Positions 62,135 to 64,000 of a stretch of DNA of 64,000 nucleotides are shown here, one piece after another (position 1 is the first letter of the stretch; each line of letters opens with the position of its first letter). The position numbers and the translations under genes were made by a program. This stretch comes from Daphnia pulex (lineage: Eukaryota > Arthropoda > Branchiopoda > Diplostraca > Daphniidae). The notes under the pieces are model-generated. The model was not told the DNA's origin, made no database searches, and saw only the letters and a list, made by a program, of their open reading frames with translations. The stretch lies in contig NC_060023.1 of NCBI RefSeq assembly GCF_021134715.1, forward strand, positions 10,602,001 through 10,666,000, in the 5' to 3' direction.

Positions 62135-64000
62135 GTAATGGATCATTTATTTATCTCTCTTTCTCTCTCTCGTGGAAAGAAAAATCAAAGGGAAATAAAG
62201 GGGGAAAAAATATCAAAATGGGCCCGACCCACTTCCACAGATGAAGAGAACTTCATCAAGCGAAACAAGATCTATTGAATGTGTACATCGAAAAAGGGAA
62301 AGAAGAAGAAACAAACCAGTTTGGTGGTAAAATAAAAACAAAAAGAGGGGGAGATCCTGCAGCAGCAGCAACAGCACGAGGAGGTTCTTTTTTTATTACC
62401 ACACACCGTGAAGAAAAGAAAAGAAAAGATAGAAAAAAAAAGGGTTAGTGGAGTAGTGGAGTTTGGTGTGTGTGTGTACGAGCGTGAGCGTTGGACCGGT
62501 TCTTTTCTCCGCGACTGGAAGGTGCGGATCTCTCATCCATCAACACATATGGACGGAGGGAGGTGAGTGGGGGAGAGTGGGTGGGTTGGTTGGGAGGTAG
62601 AGTCTCTAGCCAGTGTCAGAAGTGTGTATACATACAAGTATTGGTATTAGTAGTAGTAGTAGTAAGTGGGCGGTGTGTGTGTGTGTAGAGTGGCAACAGT
62701 TGCCGACACAGAGAAAAGAAGAAAATGGTGGAGGAGAGAAAGGAAGACGACGCCAGAAGGTGGTGAGGAACTCTGCTGGATTTAAGAAAAAACAAAAAAA
62801 CCGAAGGAAAAATTTTCCGAAAATGTTTTTTTGGGTTGAAATTCCTGAACAGGACCGAGAGCTCTTCTTTCGACTATCTATTCCAAACAGGTGAGAGGAG
62901 TCTAAGGGTTGGGCTAATGACCCTCACGTCTCGTTTCACCAGACACAAGCGAATGAATGAAAAAAAAAACTTGAAATTCTCTTCTTTGTCTTTTTCTTTT
63001 GGGTTCCCAAAGTCCTTAGCGTCTGGAACGAGAGCAGCCAGCGTGAGCGTGTGTGTGTCCCCAAAGGAACACGAGATCAACATGACCGATATGTGCCCCG
63101 GTGTGTGTTGTTATTCCCTTATTCGAGTCGAGGGAATTACACTGGGAAAAAAAGAAAGAAAAAGAAAAGAAGCTAACGGAGAAAAATCGAATCGGGTTCA
63201 GACGCATAGAGAGAAAAGGACGGCCATGTATGGAGAAAGTCTCTCTCTTTCTCTCTTTGAACATTTCTGGGCTCCCTCTTTCTTTCTCTCTCTACTGTTG
63301 CATTCAACATCTATACACTGTACAGATGAATATCTCACTCTAGAATAATAGGGAAGACACACATTTCTGCTCAAACAACCCAAAACTCCCAAAGCAATTG
63401 ATACAATTCAAAAAGGCGACTCTAGGAGAGAAACAAAAATTGAACAAACAACAACCAGACATGGAATATTCTTTTTCCTTTTTTTTCTTTCCGATTGAGT
63501 AGGTCAGTCATTGTGTGGCGAGTTTCTTCGACTGGAAAGTTCACTCGGCGGGAAATGTGTGTGTGTGTGTGTTGCGTCGAGAGTCTATCTGCCCTTCCAA
63601 TTAGATAGCCATTGATGCGATTCATCAATTTATCTCCATGACCGGTATTAAGTCACACACAAGACTCGTCAAAACATTCTCAAAAAGGGACGACGAGAGA
63701 AAGCTGATCATACTTTTCTCTTCTTCTTCTTCAAGAAATAAAAGAAGAAGAAGGGGCGCTACTTGCCCATGCCACACACGCATCCACTCCGACCTGTCCC
63801 GGATTGGATTACCGTGTTTCGTTCTTTCTTTCGTTTCTTTTGATCCTTGGAAACGATTAAGCCTTGATAAGTAGTAGTAGTAGTAGTAGTAGTATTGAAA
63901 CTCATCCACCGGTAGGGACCTTTGACACCTTTTCCGTCTCATTTCTTCCACCTGACATTTCATTTTGATACGGAAGCCGCTGGAGATATCAAATGGGTTT
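62135..64000 (+). other. Intron continuing past the window end
   Basis: Starts GTAATG. No exon encoding the expected VIQRR continuation of the fibrinogen domain was found before 64000. Contains (GTA)n at 63871-63894 and several (TC)n and (GT)n tracts. Confidence 0.6.
63871..63894. repeat. (GTA)n microsatellite
   Basis: Eight GTA triplets near the right edge of the window. Confidence 0.85.

Noticed and set aside
62846..62890. Possible 40-nt exon after CCTGAACAG, ending CAAACAG before GTGAG
   Set aside because: None of its three phases gives the VIQRR-type continuation expected of a fibrinogen domain.

Overview
The window is eukaryotic and most likely from a cladoceran crustacean (Daphnia or a close relative). 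It has split genes with GT-AG introns, animal-specific families (class XV myosin, CEP350, a fibrinogen-domain protein) and decayed copies of a Tyr/Thr-rich secreted repeat protein (YYTT/APKYY-type units) that I associate with Daphnia genomes. The organism call is inference; no species marker is visible.

Layout. (1) 58-11,921, plus strand: the 3' part of a class XV unconventional myosin gene, read through 14 exons whose phases all join (about 1,524 codons here): end of the first FERM domain, SH3, a long Ser-rich linker, the second MyTH4 and FERM, stop and poly(A) signal. The motor lies left of the window. (2) 13,225-14,820, plus: an intronless coding exon for a Fem-1-like ankyrin protein with a C-terminal BC/VHL-box-like tail, preceded by a tandemly repeated 5' leader carrying three splice donors. 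(3) 15,495-29,286: a giant imperfect palindrome, two arms of about 7 kb meeting at about 22,497. It holds tandem pseudogenes of the Tyr/Thr-rich protein, a TATA/Inr-like promoter in each arm pointing to the centre, a 24-bp coding minisatellite (2 units left, 15 right), two mirrored MITE-like elements and a third MITE present only in the left arm. (4) 29,287-31,216: no recognised gene. (5) 31,217-42,186, minus: a CEP350-like centrosomal gene, ten exons in phase (about 2,136 aa with a tentative first exon). (6) 42,187-48,416: gene-free, rich in simple sequence. (7) 48,417 to beyond 64,000, plus: 5' part of a secreted coiled-coil, fibrinogen-related protein; signal-peptide exon, 10.7-kb intron, a large exon, then the exon opening the fibrinogen domain. 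The rest lies outside the window.

The three large genes do unrelated jobs (actin motor, centrosome, extracellular), so there is no shared pathway to infer. The most unusual object is the palindrome. Each arm carries a plausible promoter reading toward the other arm, so read-through from either would give a long self-complementary RNA; this makes it a candidate hairpin-RNA/endo-siRNA locus. An assembly artefact must be excluded first, although the differences between the arms argue against a simple read-level chimera.
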